A stretch of DNA of 64,000 nt. It comes from CAVREM01 sp963728825. GTDB taxonomy: Bacteria > Acidobacteriota > Vicinamibacteria > Vicinamibacterales > CAVVIG01. The stretch is from assembly GCA_963728825.1 (NCBI GenBank), contig CAVSLA010000001.1, forward strand, positions 1 through 64,000, read 5' to 3'. Position numbers and translations under genes: made by a program. Of the stretch, positions 7,013-16,421 are shown piece by piece (the stretch's first letter is position 1; every line of letters begins with the position of its first letter). The notes beneath the pieces are model-generated. The model searched no databases. It was not told the DNA's origin and was given only the letters and a program-made list of their open reading frames with translations.

Positions 7013-9490
7013 ATGAGGGTTGGCTCGCGAACTTGCGGCTTTGCTGACATGCTCGCACGCGAGACCGACGATGAAGGCGATGCTGCGAGTCAAATCGTGA
7101 CAGAGACCTTTGCTCCTGGCTGGCCGGGTATTCCGGCGCGCTGGACGTCGAGTGCGAAGAGCGGCCTCGGTACCGCTGTGAGTCGCGAAAGCCGCGTCTG
7201 GTTCACGCTGAGCCACGGGATCCTCAACGAGGTCTACTACCCACGCGTCGATCACGCATGCACGCGCGACCTTGGTTTCATCGTGACCGATGGGCAGACA
7301 TTCTTCTCGGAGGAAAAGCGGGATGCACGCTCCGAGACGACGCAGGTGGCGCCAGGAATTCTTGCCTATCGGATTCGGAACACGGCCGTTGATGGTCGCT
7401 ATCGCATCGAGAAGGAGGTGCTGACCGATCCCTGGCGCGACGTGGTGCTCCAACGCGTCCGTTTCGTGCCGCTCCAGGGCACGCTGGCTGATTTCCGCCT
7501 GTACGTGCTGCTGGCTCCTCACCTCGCCAACCGAGGCAGCGGCAATACGGCGTGGGTGGGCGACTACAAGGGCGCGCCGATGCTGTTCGCCGAGCGGGAC
7601 CATCACGCGCTCGCACTCGCCTCAACGGCGCCGTGGCTCGCCCGATCGGTGGGATTCGTCGGGGTTTCGGATGGATGGCAGGAACTGCAGGCCCACAAGC
7701 GCTTGAACCAGACCTATACGCGCGCCGAGAACGGGAACGTCGCCGTCACGGGCGAAATCGATCTCGGATCATCGGACGGCACGTTCGTGATGGCTCTCGG
7801 TTTCGGTCCCACGGCGATGGAAGCCGGTCAGCACGCGCTCATTAGTCTGCTCGAAGACTTCGACGGCATACAGGCGGCATACGTCAGAGCGTGGGAGGCC
7901 TGGCACGCGAGGCTCAAAGGGGGCGTACCACCGAAGTCGCGAAGCCCGCTGTATCACACGAGCGCCGCGGTGTTGCGCGCGCACGAATCCAAGCGCGTGG
8001 AAGGCGGGATCATCGCCAGCTTGTCGATCCCGTGGGGCTTCTCCAAGCCTGACGACGACCTGGGCGGCTACCACCTGGTGTGGCCGCGCGACCTCGTGGA
8101 GACCGCCGGTGGCTTCATCGCGATGGGTGCTCACGAGCATGTCCGGCGCGTCTTGCGATACCTCCAGGTGACGCAAGAACCGGACGGCCATTGGTCGCAG
8201 AACATGTGGCTCGACGGCACGCCGTACTGGCAGGGCATTCAGATGGACGAAACGGCTCTCCCCATCCTCCTGGTGGATCTCGCCGCTCGTCAGGGCGTCA
8301 TCGACCGCAGCTGGCGAGACGCGTTGTGGCCGATGGTGCGGCGAGCGGCGGCATTTCTCGCGCGCAATGGTCCCGTGAGCCCGCAGGATCGCTGGGAAGA
8401 ACAGCCGGGCTATTCCCCCTTTACCATCGCGACGGAGATCGCCGCGCTGCTGGTCGCCGCCGATCTGGCCGACGCGGCATCGAACAAGACGGCAGCCGAC
8501 TATCTGCGAGAGACGGCCGACGCCTGGAATGCCAGCATCGAACGATGGCTGTATTGTTCGGGAACGGAATTGGCGCATCAGCACGGCGTCGACGGGTATT
8601 ACGTGCGCGTAGCGGTGCCTGATCGAGCGGACGCCGCGTCCCCATGTCATGGATTTGTACCGATCAAGAACCGGCCTCCGGATCAAGCGGTGGGACCGGC
8701 GGCCTTGATGGTCAGCCTGGACGCGCTCGCGTTCGTGCGCTTCGGGCTGCGCGCCGCAGATGATCCGCGCATTGTGAACACGGTTAAGGTCGTCGACGCG
8801 ACGCTCAAAGTCGACACGCCGCGCGGTCCCGTGTGGCATCGCTATCAGGGTGATGGGTACGGCGAACACGCGGACGGCGGGCCATTCGACGGAACCGGCG
8901 TTGGTCGCGCCTGGCCGCTGCTGACCGGCGAGCGCGCACACTACGAGCTCGCCGCCGGGCGGAGAGACGTCGCGAAGGAGCTAGCGCACGCCATGGAGGC
9001 GCTGGCGGGTGAGAGCTGTCTCCTTCCGGAGCAGGTCTGGGATAGCGCCGACATTCCTGACCGAGGACTGTTCATCGGGCACGCGTCCGGCTCGGCCATG
9101 CCGCTCGTGTGGGCGCACGCCGAGTACATCAAGCTGTGCCGATCCCTTCTAGACGGGGAGATTTTCGATCGGCCGCCTCAGACCGTCCAGCGGTACCTCG
9201 AGGAGAAGGTGACATCTGGCCACATCATCTGGCGCTTCAACAACAAGGTGCGCGCGATGCCGCCGGGCAGAATTCTCCGCGTCGAGACGCTCGCCCCGGC
9301 CGTCGTGCATTGGAGCGTCGATGGCTGGCGTACCGTGCACGATACCCCGACACGTGACACGACGCTCGGCGTCCATGTGGCGGACCTTCAAACGCTGGGG
9401 CTGCGCATCGGCGACCGCGTAGACCTCACGTTCTACTGGCCGGAGGCGAGCCGCTGGGAAGGGATCGATTTTGTGGCGTGGGTGGAATGA
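7013..9490 (+). CDS. Glycoside hydrolase family 15 glucoamylase/glucodextranase-like
   Basis: This intact protein of up to 825 residues shows an N-terminal beta-sandwich (APGWPGIPARWTSSAKSG onward, glucodextranase-N type). The (alpha/alpha)6 GH15 catalytic domain follows, with YHLVWPRDLVETAGGF, GIQMDETALPILL (likely general acid, near residue 410) and LLPEQVWDSADIP (likely general base, near residue 672). A C-terminal beta domain carries RIGDRVDLTFYWPEA. It hydrolyses terminal alpha-glucosidic bonds to release glucose, acting on glycogen-, dextran- or trehalose-like substrates. No clear signal peptide is seen. The first conserved residues begin just after GTG 7097, so the true start may be there rather than at ATG 7013. 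Tandem palindromes lie upstream. A second, shorter GH15 gene lies at 19587. Confidence 0.88.
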   Translation: MRVGSRTCGFADMLARETDDEGDAASQIVTETFAPGWPGIPARWTSSAKSGLGTAVSRESRVWFTLSHGILNEVYYPRVDHACTRDLGFIVTDGQTFFSEEKRDARSETTQVAPGILAYRIRNTAVDGRYRIEKEVLTDPWRDVVLQRVRFVPLQGTLADFRLYVLLAPHLANRGSGNTAWVGDYKGAPMLFAERDHHALALASTAPWLARSVGFVGVSDGWQELQAHKRLNQTYTRAENGNVAVTGEIDLGSSDGTFVMALGFGPTAMEAGQHALISLLEDFDGIQAAYVRAWEAWHARLKGGVPPKSRSPLYHTSAAVLRAHESKRVEGGIIASLSIPWGFSKPDDDLGGYHLVWPRDLVETAGGFIAMGAHEHVRRVLRYLQVTQEPDGHWSQNMWLDGTPYWQGIQMDETALPILLVDLAARQGVIDRSWRDALWPMVRRAAAFLARNGPVSPQDRWEEQPGYSPFTIATEIAALLVAADLADAASNKTAADYLRETADAWNASIERWLYCSGTELAHQHGVDGYYVRVAVPDRADAASPCHGFVPIKNRPPDQAVGPAALMVSLDALAFVRFGLRAADDPRIVNTVKVVDATLKVDTPRGPVWHRYQGDGYGEHADGGPFDGTGVGRAWPLLTGERAHYELAAGRRDVAKELAHAMEALAGESCLLPEQVWDSADIPDRGLFIGHASGSAMPLVWAHAEYIKLCRSLLDGEIFDRPPQTVQRYLEEKVTSGHIIWRFNNKVRAMPPGRILRVETLAPAVVHWSVDGWRTVHDTPTRDTTLGVHVADLQTLGLRIGDRVDLTFYWPEASRWEGIDFVAWVE
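7021..7037 (+). promoter_or_regulatory. Weak -24/-12-like element near the GH15 gene 1 start
   Basis: TGGCTCGCGAACTTGCG has TGGC and TTGC, but GG and GC are 11 rather than 10 bases apart, so it would work only if one base is an assembly error. If real, transcription would begin near 7048 and the GTG at 7097 would be the start codon. Confidence 0.25.
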
Positions 9491-9596
9491 GCACTGTCGG
9501 TGAGGTGTCGAGGGTGGATGAGACCGCCGTCCTTCATCATCGCTCGTTCGACCGATGGCCGATCTGGATCCACGTGTCTCTTCTGTCGCTGTGGGA

Positions 9597-10822
9597 TTAC
9601 GCACTCGCTTGCAATGAGCGCAGGTCAACGCCTTCGTCCCGAAGCTGCTCGAGATCCACTGCGCGCCGGGACTTGATGAGCGGCATGACACGGCGCACGT
9701 CCTTCGCGCGGTTGAGACCGACAGCCGCATCTATTCGGCCCTCACTCACATAACACGCGAGATAGCTGCCCGAATCCAGACGGCCACGCACGACGAGCTG
9801 CTCCCACTTCGTGTGGAATCCGGCGTACTGGAGGTTCGCATCGTACTGATCAGACCAGAACCAGTGGATCTCGTCGTACACAACCCGTTTGCCAAGCATG
9901 TTGCGCGCCGCAGCGGCGCCTTGCTTGATGGCGTTCTGCCAGTGTTCCACTCGAATCCGGCGATCGAAGATCGGGTGATAATGATTCGCGACATCACCCG
10001 CGGCGAAGACACCGGTGACATTCGTCTCGCAGGTACTCGTCAACGACCACGCCGTTGTCTACGACGATGCCGCTGCCTTCGAGCATGTCCACCGCCGGTT
10101 CGATGCCGATGCCCACGACGACGAAGTCGCACTCGAGACGCAGTCCTCCTTTTGTGACAACGTAGTTCACGCGTCGCGTTCCCTCGAACGCGGCGACAGT
10201 GTCCTCGAAGATGGTGCGAACACCGTGAGCGCGATGAAGGTCGGCGATAGTCTGGCCGACCGCCTCGCCGAGAACGCGGAAGAGCGGCGTCTTCGAGGGG
10301 TCGACGGCGACGACGTTCAGGCCTTTCTGTCGAAGCGACGCCGCGACTTCCGAGCCGATGAACCCCATGCCTACGACAACCGCTCGGCGACCGGCAACGA
10401 TCTCTTTCCGAATGCGATCGGCGTCCTGGATCGTGCGAAGACCGTAAATGCCTTCAAGATCGCCACCAGGAATCGAGACGCGCCGGTTACGTCCGCCCGT
10501 GGCAATCAGCAGCGCGTCGAACGGCACTTGACGGTGATCCTCGAGCTCCACCATGCGCGTGGACGGATCGATTCGCGTCGCTCGGGCCCCGAGGAGCGTT
10601 TCGATGCCGTGCTCCGCGTAGAACGCGGCCGGTCGCACGAGCGCCTTGTCGAAGGGCACATCTCCGCGCAGGTAGGTCTTGGACAGCGGCGGCCGTTCGT
10701 AGGGCGGCTCGTTCTCCGCACCGATCAGCGTCACGAGTCCCATCAGCGCCCTCCTCGCGCAGCGTGATGGCTGCCGTGGCGCCGGCCAGGCTGGCGCCGA
10801 TGATCACGTACCTCGAAGCCAT
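9597..10822 (-). CDS. FAD/NAD(P)-dependent ferredoxin reductase, frameshifted
   Basis: The start MASRYVIIGASLAGATAAI (ATG 10822) is the FAD Rossmann motif. The protein continues after frame changes near 10745 and 10040 as ENEPPYERPPLSKTYLRGD, DALLIATGG, the NAD-binding VVVGMGFIGSEVAASL and VVVGIGIEPAVDMLE, then TGVFAAGDVANHYHP and RVEHWQNAIKQG. The C-terminal reductase domain ends at 9597. This is the BphA4/RhlA-type reductase architecture, about 405 residues. It passes electrons from NAD(P)H to a partner ferredoxin. The stop of the upstream Rieske gene overlaps its ATG (TGATG), so the pair is translationally coupled and they are probably redox partners. Confidence 0.8.
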
Positions 10823-11136
10823 CACACCTCGATCTGTAACGCATCCCCCGCGACCCGGACGGGATACACCTTGACCGGCACTGTCGCCGGAGGGGCGAGC
10901 ACCTTCCCCGTCGGCACGTCGAACTCGGAACCGTGGCACGTGCACGTGAGGGTCGTGCCAGCCAGTTCACCATATTCAGCAAGCGAGCACTCCTCATGTG
11001 TGCACTCGTCGTCGAAGGCGTAGTAGGTGCCACCAACGTTGGCAACCGCGATCCGTGTGCTCCGGACATCGATGGCCGTGATGCCGCCAACCGGTATCTC
11101 ACTCGTTTTGATTGCCGTCACAAATTCTGCCGCCAT
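10822..11136 (-). CDS. Rieske-type [2Fe-2S] ferredoxin
   Basis: A protein of about 104 residues starting MAAEFVTAIKTSEIPVGG. The Rieske cluster motifs are CTHEEC (C-x-H-x2-C) and CTCHGSEFDVPTG (C-x2-H), about 17 residues apart, as in BphF-type ferredoxins. It would carry one electron between the adjacent reductase and an acceptor not found in this window. ATG 11136 is preferred over a longer in-frame start at 11172, because the family starts just before the first beta strand. It overlaps the reductase start by one base and lies downstream of the di-haem cytochrome in the same orientation (54-bp gap), so one operon is likely. Confidence 0.88.
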   Translation of the reverse strand: MAAEFVTAIKTSEIPVGGITAIDVRSTRIAVANVGGTYYAFDDECTHEECSLAEYGELAGTTLTCTCHGSEFDVPTGKVLAPPATVPVKVYPVRVAGDALQIEV

Positions 11137-11189
11137 TGGTGCACCCTCCTCGGTGAAACGACTTCGCAGCACTCGTCGCCCGAACCGCG

Positions 11190-12428
11190 TCAGAGCGACT
11201 TCAGGAATTCGACCAGGTCCGCCTTCTGTGCGGCTGTGAGATTCAACCCAAACAGCCGGTCATAGTGATTGACCACCGCCAGGAGATCCGGCGCACTGCC
11301 GTCATGGAAGTACGGCGGATGCTGCCACAGTCCGCGCAGCGGAGTGGTGCGATATTTCCCGGTGGCGGTCCGCAGGGCATACGCTGGATCCGTCCCGACT
11401 TCGACCGGGTCATGCAGGAACGGCACGGTCCGCGAGGGACCGCTCAGGACGTCCGTGAAGTGGGGCCCCTGGTGGCAGGTGGCGCAGCCGGCCTCGTTGC
11501 GGAACAGCCTCCGGCCGCGGTTGGCGGCCTGTCGATCGAAGCTGCCTTTGGGCGGCTCCGGCGTGCGCAAGCTCAATTGATAGTCGAGCAGGGCGGGCAG
11601 TTTCGGGGTCACGAGATCCGGCGTCTGCGTGATGAAGAGGCCGATGCGCGGATCGTGAAAGGTACCCTGTCCGCCCATCTGCCCAATCCCCACATAGGCA
11701 TTCCAATATGAGATGGGCCCATCTGCGCTGAACGTCTCGAAGCCGACTCCCTTCAAGCCGTAGATCGGCGGGAGGACAATCGGCAGCGAGGGGCTGTTCA
11801 GCGACAGGAGGTTCGTACCGTCGAACGCGTGGTGGCGCGGGTCATATTTGCCAGGACCCCAGGCGTTGAACTCCTCCTTGGTGGCCGCATCCAGCGCCGG
11901 CGACAGGGCGACGATAGCCCCCACGTTCAGATCGATATTGGCCCATCCGTCCAGCCGTCGGCCAATCCCAGTCGCAAACGAGTTATCGACCGACGAGTGG
12001 CAGAGGGCGCACGTGATGCCGAGGCTGGTTAGCTGACCCACGTCGTTGACCTTCCCCTGCACGCCGACGACCGCGTTCAGCCGCAACAGTTCGACGGTAA
12101 CGGCGGGATTCGTGAGGTCAACCTCACCAGCCTGCAGCGCGGCGATGATCTCCGCAGGCAGCGCCTCGACGTCCACCTTGAGGCCTACGGCCAACGCGGT
12201 CGCCGGGGGAACCGTCGCAATCACCTCGTGCATCCGCAACACATCGGTCCACAACTGCTCGTCGCCGAAGGTGTCGTAACGGAAGATCGCTTGCCCCCGC
12301 CGATGGTTCTGCCCGCCCTTGTCAGAGAGACCGGCAGTTTGGCTTGCCGTGAGGGCAGGAGGGAACTCTGAGACGGCGAGTGTGAACGCGAGCGCGAAGA
12401 CGATTAACGCAGCACCGATAAGTCGCAT
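11190..12428 (-). CDS. Di-haem cytochrome c peroxidase-like protein
   Basis: A protein of 412 residues with an N-terminal signal peptide (LIGAALIVFALAFTLAVS). It has two haem-binding CxxCH motifs, CALCH (near residue 142) and CATCH (near residue 317). The second lies in GRRLFRNEAGCATCHQGP, typical of the cytochrome c peroxidase/MauG superfamily. Later segments TPLRGLWQHPPYFHDGSA and ADLVEFLKSL also match that family. It is periplasmic and reduces peroxide or oxidises a partner with electrons from a c-type carrier. It is the first gene of a minus-strand unit with the Rieske ferredoxin and reductase, and a strong -24/-12 promoter match lies 56 bp upstream of the start. Confidence 0.85.
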   Translation of the reverse strand: MRLIGAALIVFALAFTLAVSEFPPALTASQTAGLSDKGGQNHRRGQAIFRYDTFGDEQLWTDVLRMHEVIATVPPATALAVGLKVDVEALPAEIIAALQAGEVDLTNPAVTVELLRLNAVVGVQGKVNDVGQLTSLGITCALCHSSVDNSFATGIGRRLDGWANIDLNVGAIVALSPALDAATKEEFNAWGPGKYDPRHHAFDGTNLLSLNSPSLPIVLPPIYGLKGVGFETFSADGPISYWNAYVGIGQMGGQGTFHDPRIGLFITQTPDLVTPKLPALLDYQLSLRTPEPPKGSFDRQAANRGRRLFRNEAGCATCHQGPHFTDVLSGPSRTVPFLHDPVEVGTDPAYALRTATGKYRTTPLRGLWQHPPYFHDGSAPDLLAVVNHYDRLFGLNLTAAQKADLVEFLKSL

Positions 12429-12483
12429 GGCCGGTCACTCCTTGTTGCCGCGAGCGCTCCGCGGCTGACGCGCAGCCCATCAC

Positions 12484-12499
12484 CGCAAGCAACGCGCCA
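12484..12499 (-). promoter_or_regulatory. Strong sigma-54 promoter match for the di-haem cytochrome operon
   Basis: The minus strand reads TGGCGCGTTGCTTGCG, which matches TGGCAC-N5-TTGC in all but one position of the conserved blocks and has the exact GG-N10-GC spacing. It lies 56 bp before ATG 12428, and the palindromes at 12541-12574 are 45-75 bp further upstream. Confidence 0.7.
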
Positions 12500-12540
12500 G
12501 CGCTCGGCCCAGGCCACCGGTCATTTGCGCAAACGGATCC

Positions 12541-12574
12541 TTTCGTTTTGAAAGCCTCCGGTTTCATTCTGAAT
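12541..12574. promoter_or_regulatory. Paired activator palindromes shared by two divergent promoters
   Basis: TTTCGTTTTGAAA (12541-12553) and TTTCATTCTGAAT (12562-12574) are 21 bp apart, about two helical turns. They sit between two outward-facing -24/-12 promoter matches (12484-12499 on the minus strand, 12640-12655 on the plus strand). Confidence 0.65.
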
Positions 12575-12639
12575 CTCCCGGCCCGATAGCCCGCCGCCGT
12601 CCTACGCGGGATGACAGGCGATTCCGCGCACCGGCTTGT

Positions 12640-12655
12640 GGCGCGCCGCGTGCAC
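12640..12655 (+). promoter_or_regulatory. Candidate sigma-54 promoter for doxX-transaldolase operon
   Basis: TGGCGCGCCGCGTGCA has GG-N10-GC spacing and a good -24 block; the -12 block is GTGC instead of TTGC. It lies 60 bp before ATG 12715 and 66-99 bp after the two palindromes. Confidence 0.5.
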
Positions 12656-12714
12656 TTTGACAGACCAGACGAAGGATCAGTCGCAGGACATGCGACAGGA
12701 GTCGAAGGACGCAG

Positions 12715-13122
12715 ATGCCTCAGACAATCGCGACGACTAGCCGCCCCGCCTACCAGGCATATCAAATCCTGCACATCGGGTTCATTGTGGCGCCCGCGCT
12801 GGCGGGACTCGATAAGTTCACCCACCTCCTCACGAACTGGGATCAGTATCTCGCTCCAGCGGTTGAGCGACTGCTTCCGGTCTCTGGTCACACGTTCATG
12901 TTGCTCGTCGGGATCGTCGAGATGGCCGCCGCCGTACTGGTTGCGACGCGTCCACGAATTGGCGCGTACATCGTCGCTGCGTGGCTGCTCGGGATCATCC
13001 TCAATCTCCTGTTGATTCCTGGGTACTTCGACGTGGCACTGCGTGATTTCGGGCTTGCGCTCGGTGCGCTTGCTCTCGCCAGACTCAGTGAGGAGTTCGC
13101 GGAGCCCTCAGTTCGAAGCTGA
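12715..13122 (+). CDS. DoxX-like membrane protein
   Basis: A protein of 135 residues with four hydrophobic helices: QILHIGFIVAPALAGLDKF, HTFMLLVGIVEMAAAVLVAT, GAYIVAAWLLGIILNLLLI and FGLALGALALARL. Size and topology fit the DoxX/SURF4 family, small inner-membrane proteins linked to respiratory or thiol redox complexes in other bacteria. The exact role here is unknown. It is the first gene downstream of the candidate sigma-54 promoter at 12640. Transaldolase follows 79 bp later on the same strand, so the two may share a transcript. Confidence 0.75.
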   Translation: MPQTIATTSRPAYQAYQILHIGFIVAPALAGLDKFTHLLTNWDQYLAPAVERLLPVSGHTFMLLVGIVEMAAAVLVATRPRIGAYIVAAWLLGIILNLLLIPGYFDVALRDFGLALGALALARLSEEFAEPSVRS

Positions 13123-13201
13123 CGCCCTAGTCGACGCTCCACCTCTCCGCGATGATGACGGGCTCGTTAGAGACGGATGTAGGCAGAACAGAGAGATCCT
13201 C

Positions 13202-14309
13202 ATGAACCCACTGCTCGCATTGAATCAACTCGGTCAATTCGTGTGGTTGGACCACATCAGCCGTAATCTGATCACGGGCGGTGGACTGCGGCGATTGATT
13301 GAAGAGGATGGTCTGGGCGGTGTGACCAGTAACCCAACCATTTTCGACAAGGCCATTGCCGGAAGTACCGATTACGATGCCGGACTGCATCGCGCGCTCA
13401 ATGCCGACCGCGACATCAGCAACCGAGCGCTCGCCGAGCGTTTGACCGTCGAGGACATCCAGCTGGCAGCTGATGTCCTTCGGCCGGTGTACGACGACAG
13501 TGACGGCGCGAACGGCTTCGTGAGCCTCGAGGTCTCGCCAGGTTCTGCCCACGATACTGGAGCAACCATCGCCGAAGCGCGACATCTCTGGCAGGTTGTG
13601 GCGCGACCTAACGCGATGATCAAGGTGCCGGCCACCGCAGAGGGCGTTCCCGCTGTTGAGGTGCTGACCGCGGAGGGCATCAACGTCAATATCACGCTGA
13701 TGTTCTCACTTGGCCACTACGAGGCCGTGGCGCAGGCCTACCTTCGAGGCATCGATCGCCATCCCGAGCCACATCGAGTCACCTCGGTCGCATCGCTATT
13801 CGTGAGTCGACTCGATGTCGTCGCGGATCGCCTGCTCGAGGAGATCGGCTCGCCGGACGCCCTCTCGTTGCGGGGGAGAATTGGCATCGCAAACGCCAAA
13901 CGCGTCTACCGCCGGTTCCGTGAGCTGTTCGACGTCGAGCCGTTTGCGGCCCTCAAGCGACGCGGCGCGCGCGTCCAGCGGCCGCTATGGGCCAGCACGG
14001 GAACCAAGAATGCTTCGTACTCCGATGTCCTGTACATCGAATCGCTGATTGGTCCGGATACGATCACAACCGTCCCTCCTGCGACGCTCGATGCGTTTCG
14101 CGATCACGGACGCGTTCGCGTCACCCTCGGCACGGAGGAGGAGGAAGCGGGAGCAGTACTGGCGAGCTGCGGCGGCCCTTGGCCTTGACCTGCACACGAT
14201 CACCGAACAGTTACAGGCAGACGGAATCAAGGCATTCGCCTCCTCGTTCGATCAGTTGGTCGCCACTTTAGGGGAGAAGCGGAGCCAGATCCTCACGACA
14301 GCGAGCTGA
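13202..14309 (+). CDS. tal: Transaldolase, frameshifted near the C-terminus
   Basis: The sequence starts MNPLLALNQLGQFVWLDHIS and continues GGVTSNPTIFDKAI, then NAMIKVPATAEG, where the lysine near residue 141 forms the Schiff base. NITLMFSLGHYEAVAQAY, SLFVSRLDVVAD and PLWASTGTKN follow. This is the long transaldolase type of about 370 residues. After LGTEEEEA, near 14150, the frame changes, and the C-terminal helix (ALGLDLHTITEQLQADGIK, KRSQILTTAS) ends at 14309. It transfers a dihydroxyacetone unit between sedoheptulose-7-P and glyceraldehyde-3-P in the pentose phosphate pathway. ATG 13202 is the start because residues upstream are not conserved. It sits with gluconokinase and 6-phosphogluconolactonase, which feed the same pathway. 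Confidence 0.85.
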
Positions 14310-14310
14310 C

Positions 14311-14879
14311 GTGAGACCGCTTGTCATTTTCACGATCGGTCATTCGACTCGGACGATAGACGGACTTCATCCGTCTGCTCAAGCCGCACGGCGTCCAACG
14401 GGTCATTGACGTGCGCACGATCCCGCGGTCGCGGCACAACCCTCAGTTCAATCGAGACCAACTGTCTCCGGCCCTCCATCGCGCTCGGATGCACTACACG
14501 CACATGCCAGGATTGGGCGGCTTGCGGCGTGCCCGACGCAACTCGTCGAATATGGCGTGGCGGAACGCCAGCTTCCGCGGTTATGCGGATTACATGCAGA
14601 CCTCAGGGTTCGAAGAGAACCTGAATCGGTGTATTGCGCTCGCCAAGCGAGAACGGGTCGTGCTGATGTGCGCTGAAGCCGTCCCCGTGGCGCTGCCACC
14701 GCTCCTTGATTGCGGACGCGCTGCTCGTCAAAGGCATCGACGCGAGGGAGATCACCAGCGGCGGTCGAGCGCGGCCTCACTCGCTGACGCCGTGGGCACG
14801 GGTGACCGGAACCCGGGTGACGTATCCGGCCACCGGGGTGCCATCAGGGCATCGAAAACGATTGCTCGGGGCCGGATGA
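14311..14879 (+). CDS. DUF488 family protein, frameshifted
   Basis: The GTG start at 14311 gives VRPLVIFTIGHSTRT, the signature opening of DUF488. After a frame change near 14360 it continues RLLKPHGVQRVIDVRTIPRS (IDVR motif), then LSPALHRARMHYTHMPGLGG and VVLMCAEAVP. After another change near 14690 it reads PWRCHRSLIADALLVKG, ending at 14879. The CAE and CHR motifs are the family's conserved cysteine sites. DUF488 proteins are uncharacterised, with suggested nucleic-acid or redox roles. The gene begins 1 bp after the transaldolase stop, so it belongs to the same operon. Two frame changes interrupt it. Confidence 0.75.
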
Positions 14880-14997
14880 CCATTCGTTTAATTCCCGTAA
14901 GGCGAGCCGACAAGAGGCGACGTCCCGGGTTGCGGAGCGCTACCGCGAGGTAAGTCGCAATTTTCGACCGGGCGCGCGCTTCATCTATGAATGCGGC

Positions 14998-15837
14998 ATG
15001 ACGATGGCCAGAAAGGAAGACGTGCCAAACGATGTTCGTCTCGTCGTGGCGGATGTTGACGGGACACTGGTGACACCCGACAAGGTCCTGACGCCCCGGA
15101 CGCGCGCCGTTGTTCGAACAATCATCGAGCGGGGTATCGCTTTCACGATCACCAGCGGCCGGCCTCCACTCGGAATGCAGACGTTGATCGACGACCTGGA
15201 CCTCCGAGACCCGGTTGCGGCATTCAACGGTGGGTTAATCGTACGGCCGGACCTCTCGATCATTCGTGAACACCTGGTCACCAGACAGGCCGCAGAATCG
15301 GTCATCGACATCTTGACGAAGCACAAGTTCGACGTTTGGGTGTACGGTGACAACGAGTGGTACGTCAGGTCACGCCACGGTCCTCATGTGGATCGCGAAG
15401 AGTGGACGGTCAAGTTTCCGCCGACTGTCGTGTCCACATACGAGGGTCTGCTGGATCGAGTGGTCAAGATCGTCGGTGTGAGCGACGACGATCAAGCCAT
15501 GGCACGCTGTGTCATCGAGGTGCAGCAACAGTATGGTCACCTTGTGTCTGCGGCGCTGTCCCAACCGTATTACTTGGATGTGACGCATCCGAAGGCCAAC
15601 AAGGGAGAGGTGGTCGGCGCTCTGTCGGCGCTGCTGGCCATTCCCTCTGCAGACATCGTGACCGTTGGGGACATGCCGACCGACGTGCTGATGTTCAAGC
15701 GCAGCGGAGTGAGCATTGCTATGGGTAACGCCAGTGCGGAGGTACAGCGTGCGGCAACGTTTGTGACGACGTCGAATGGAGAAGAGGGCTTCGCGCTGGC
15801 GATGGAACGGTTTGTTCTTCGAACGCAGACCGCTTGA
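14998..15837 (+). CDS. Cof-type HAD-IIB family phosphatase
   Basis: An intact protein of 279 residues. Motif I is LVVADVDGTLV (nucleophile and acid/base aspartates), motif II FTITSGRPP, motif III THPKANKGEVV and motif IV VTVGDMPTDVLMF. The C2-type cap lies between motifs II and III, as in the Cof/YidA/sugar-phosphatase group. It dephosphorylates sugar or nucleotide phosphates, and the substrate cannot be read from sequence. It lies directly upstream of gluconokinase (54-bp gap), so a role in sugar-phosphate turnover is plausible. An alternative start exists at ATG 15004. Confidence 0.85.
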   Translation: MTMARKEDVPNDVRLVVADVDGTLVTPDKVLTPRTRAVVRTIIERGIAFTITSGRPPLGMQTLIDDLDLRDPVAAFNGGLIVRPDLSIIREHLVTRQAAESVIDILTKHKFDVWVYGDNEWYVRSRHGPHVDREEWTVKFPPTVVSTYEGLLDRVVKIVGVSDDDQAMARCVIEVQQQYGHLVSAALSQPYYLDVTHPKANKGEVVGALSALLAIPSADIVTVGDMPTDVLMFKRSGVSIAMGNASAEVQRAATFVTTSNGEEGFALAMERFVLRTQTA

Positions 15838-15891
15838 ATTTAGGGAAGCGACCGAAGGGCAACGTATTCTTCGGAACAGGCAGGATTGTCA

Positions 15892-16416
15892 ATGGTCATC
15901 GTGGTAATTGGAGTCGCAGGATCGGGGAAAACGACTGTCGGCACGATGCTAGCGGCGGCGATGAAGTGCCCCTTCCTGGAGGGCGATTCGCTGCACCCCA
16001 AAGAGAACATCGACAAGATGAGCCGCGGTATCCCATTGACGGATTCCGATCGTGGTCCGTGGCTCTCGGCGATCCATGCCCGTATCCTCGACTACTTCCA
16101 GCACGGCCAGGACCTTGTCGTGGGATGCTCAGCGCTCAAGCAAGAGTACCGGTGGCTGCTCGCCAAAGGCGTCCCGATAACCTGGGTGTATTTGAGGGGC
16201 TCTCCGGCGCTCATTCGTTCTCGGTTGAGGCATCGGTCGAATCACTTCATGAAGGATGACCTGCTTGCGAGCCAGTTCGACTCGTTGGAAGAGCCGGACG
16301 ATGCTCTGGTCATCGACGTGTCTGCGCCGCCGAGCGTCATCGTGGAGCACATCCTGTCGCAGTTGCGCATACCCAGCCATGCAGGCGCGGCAGAGACGCC
16401 GGATAAGAGGGTCTAA
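15892..16416 (+). CDS. gntK: Gluconokinase
   Basis: An intact protein of 175 residues with P-loop VIGVAGSGKTTVG at the N-terminus. The gluconokinase signature follows: FLEGDSLHPKENIDKMSRGIP (LEGDxxHP and NixKMxxGxP), DSDRGPWLSAI, VVGCSALKQEYR and WVYLRGSP. It phosphorylates D-gluconate to 6-phosphogluconate with ATP. ATG 15892 is preferred; a TTG two codons upstream is possible. It is followed 5 bp later by 6-phosphogluconolactonase, so both supply 6-phosphogluconate to the oxidative pentose phosphate pathway. Confidence 0.9.
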   Translation: MVIVVIGVAGSGKTTVGTMLAAAMKCPFLEGDSLHPKENIDKMSRGIPLTDSDRGPWLSAIHARILDYFQHGQDLVVGCSALKQEYRWLLAKGVPITWVYLRGSPALIRSRLRHRSNHFMKDDLLASQFDSLEEPDDALVIDVSAPPSVIVEHILSQLRIPSHAGAAETPDKRV

Positions 16417-16421
16417 TCGTT

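Noticed and set aside
7769..8941. 390-codon open frame on the minus strand
   Set aside because: Lies entirely opposite the GH15 gene, and no motif is visible.
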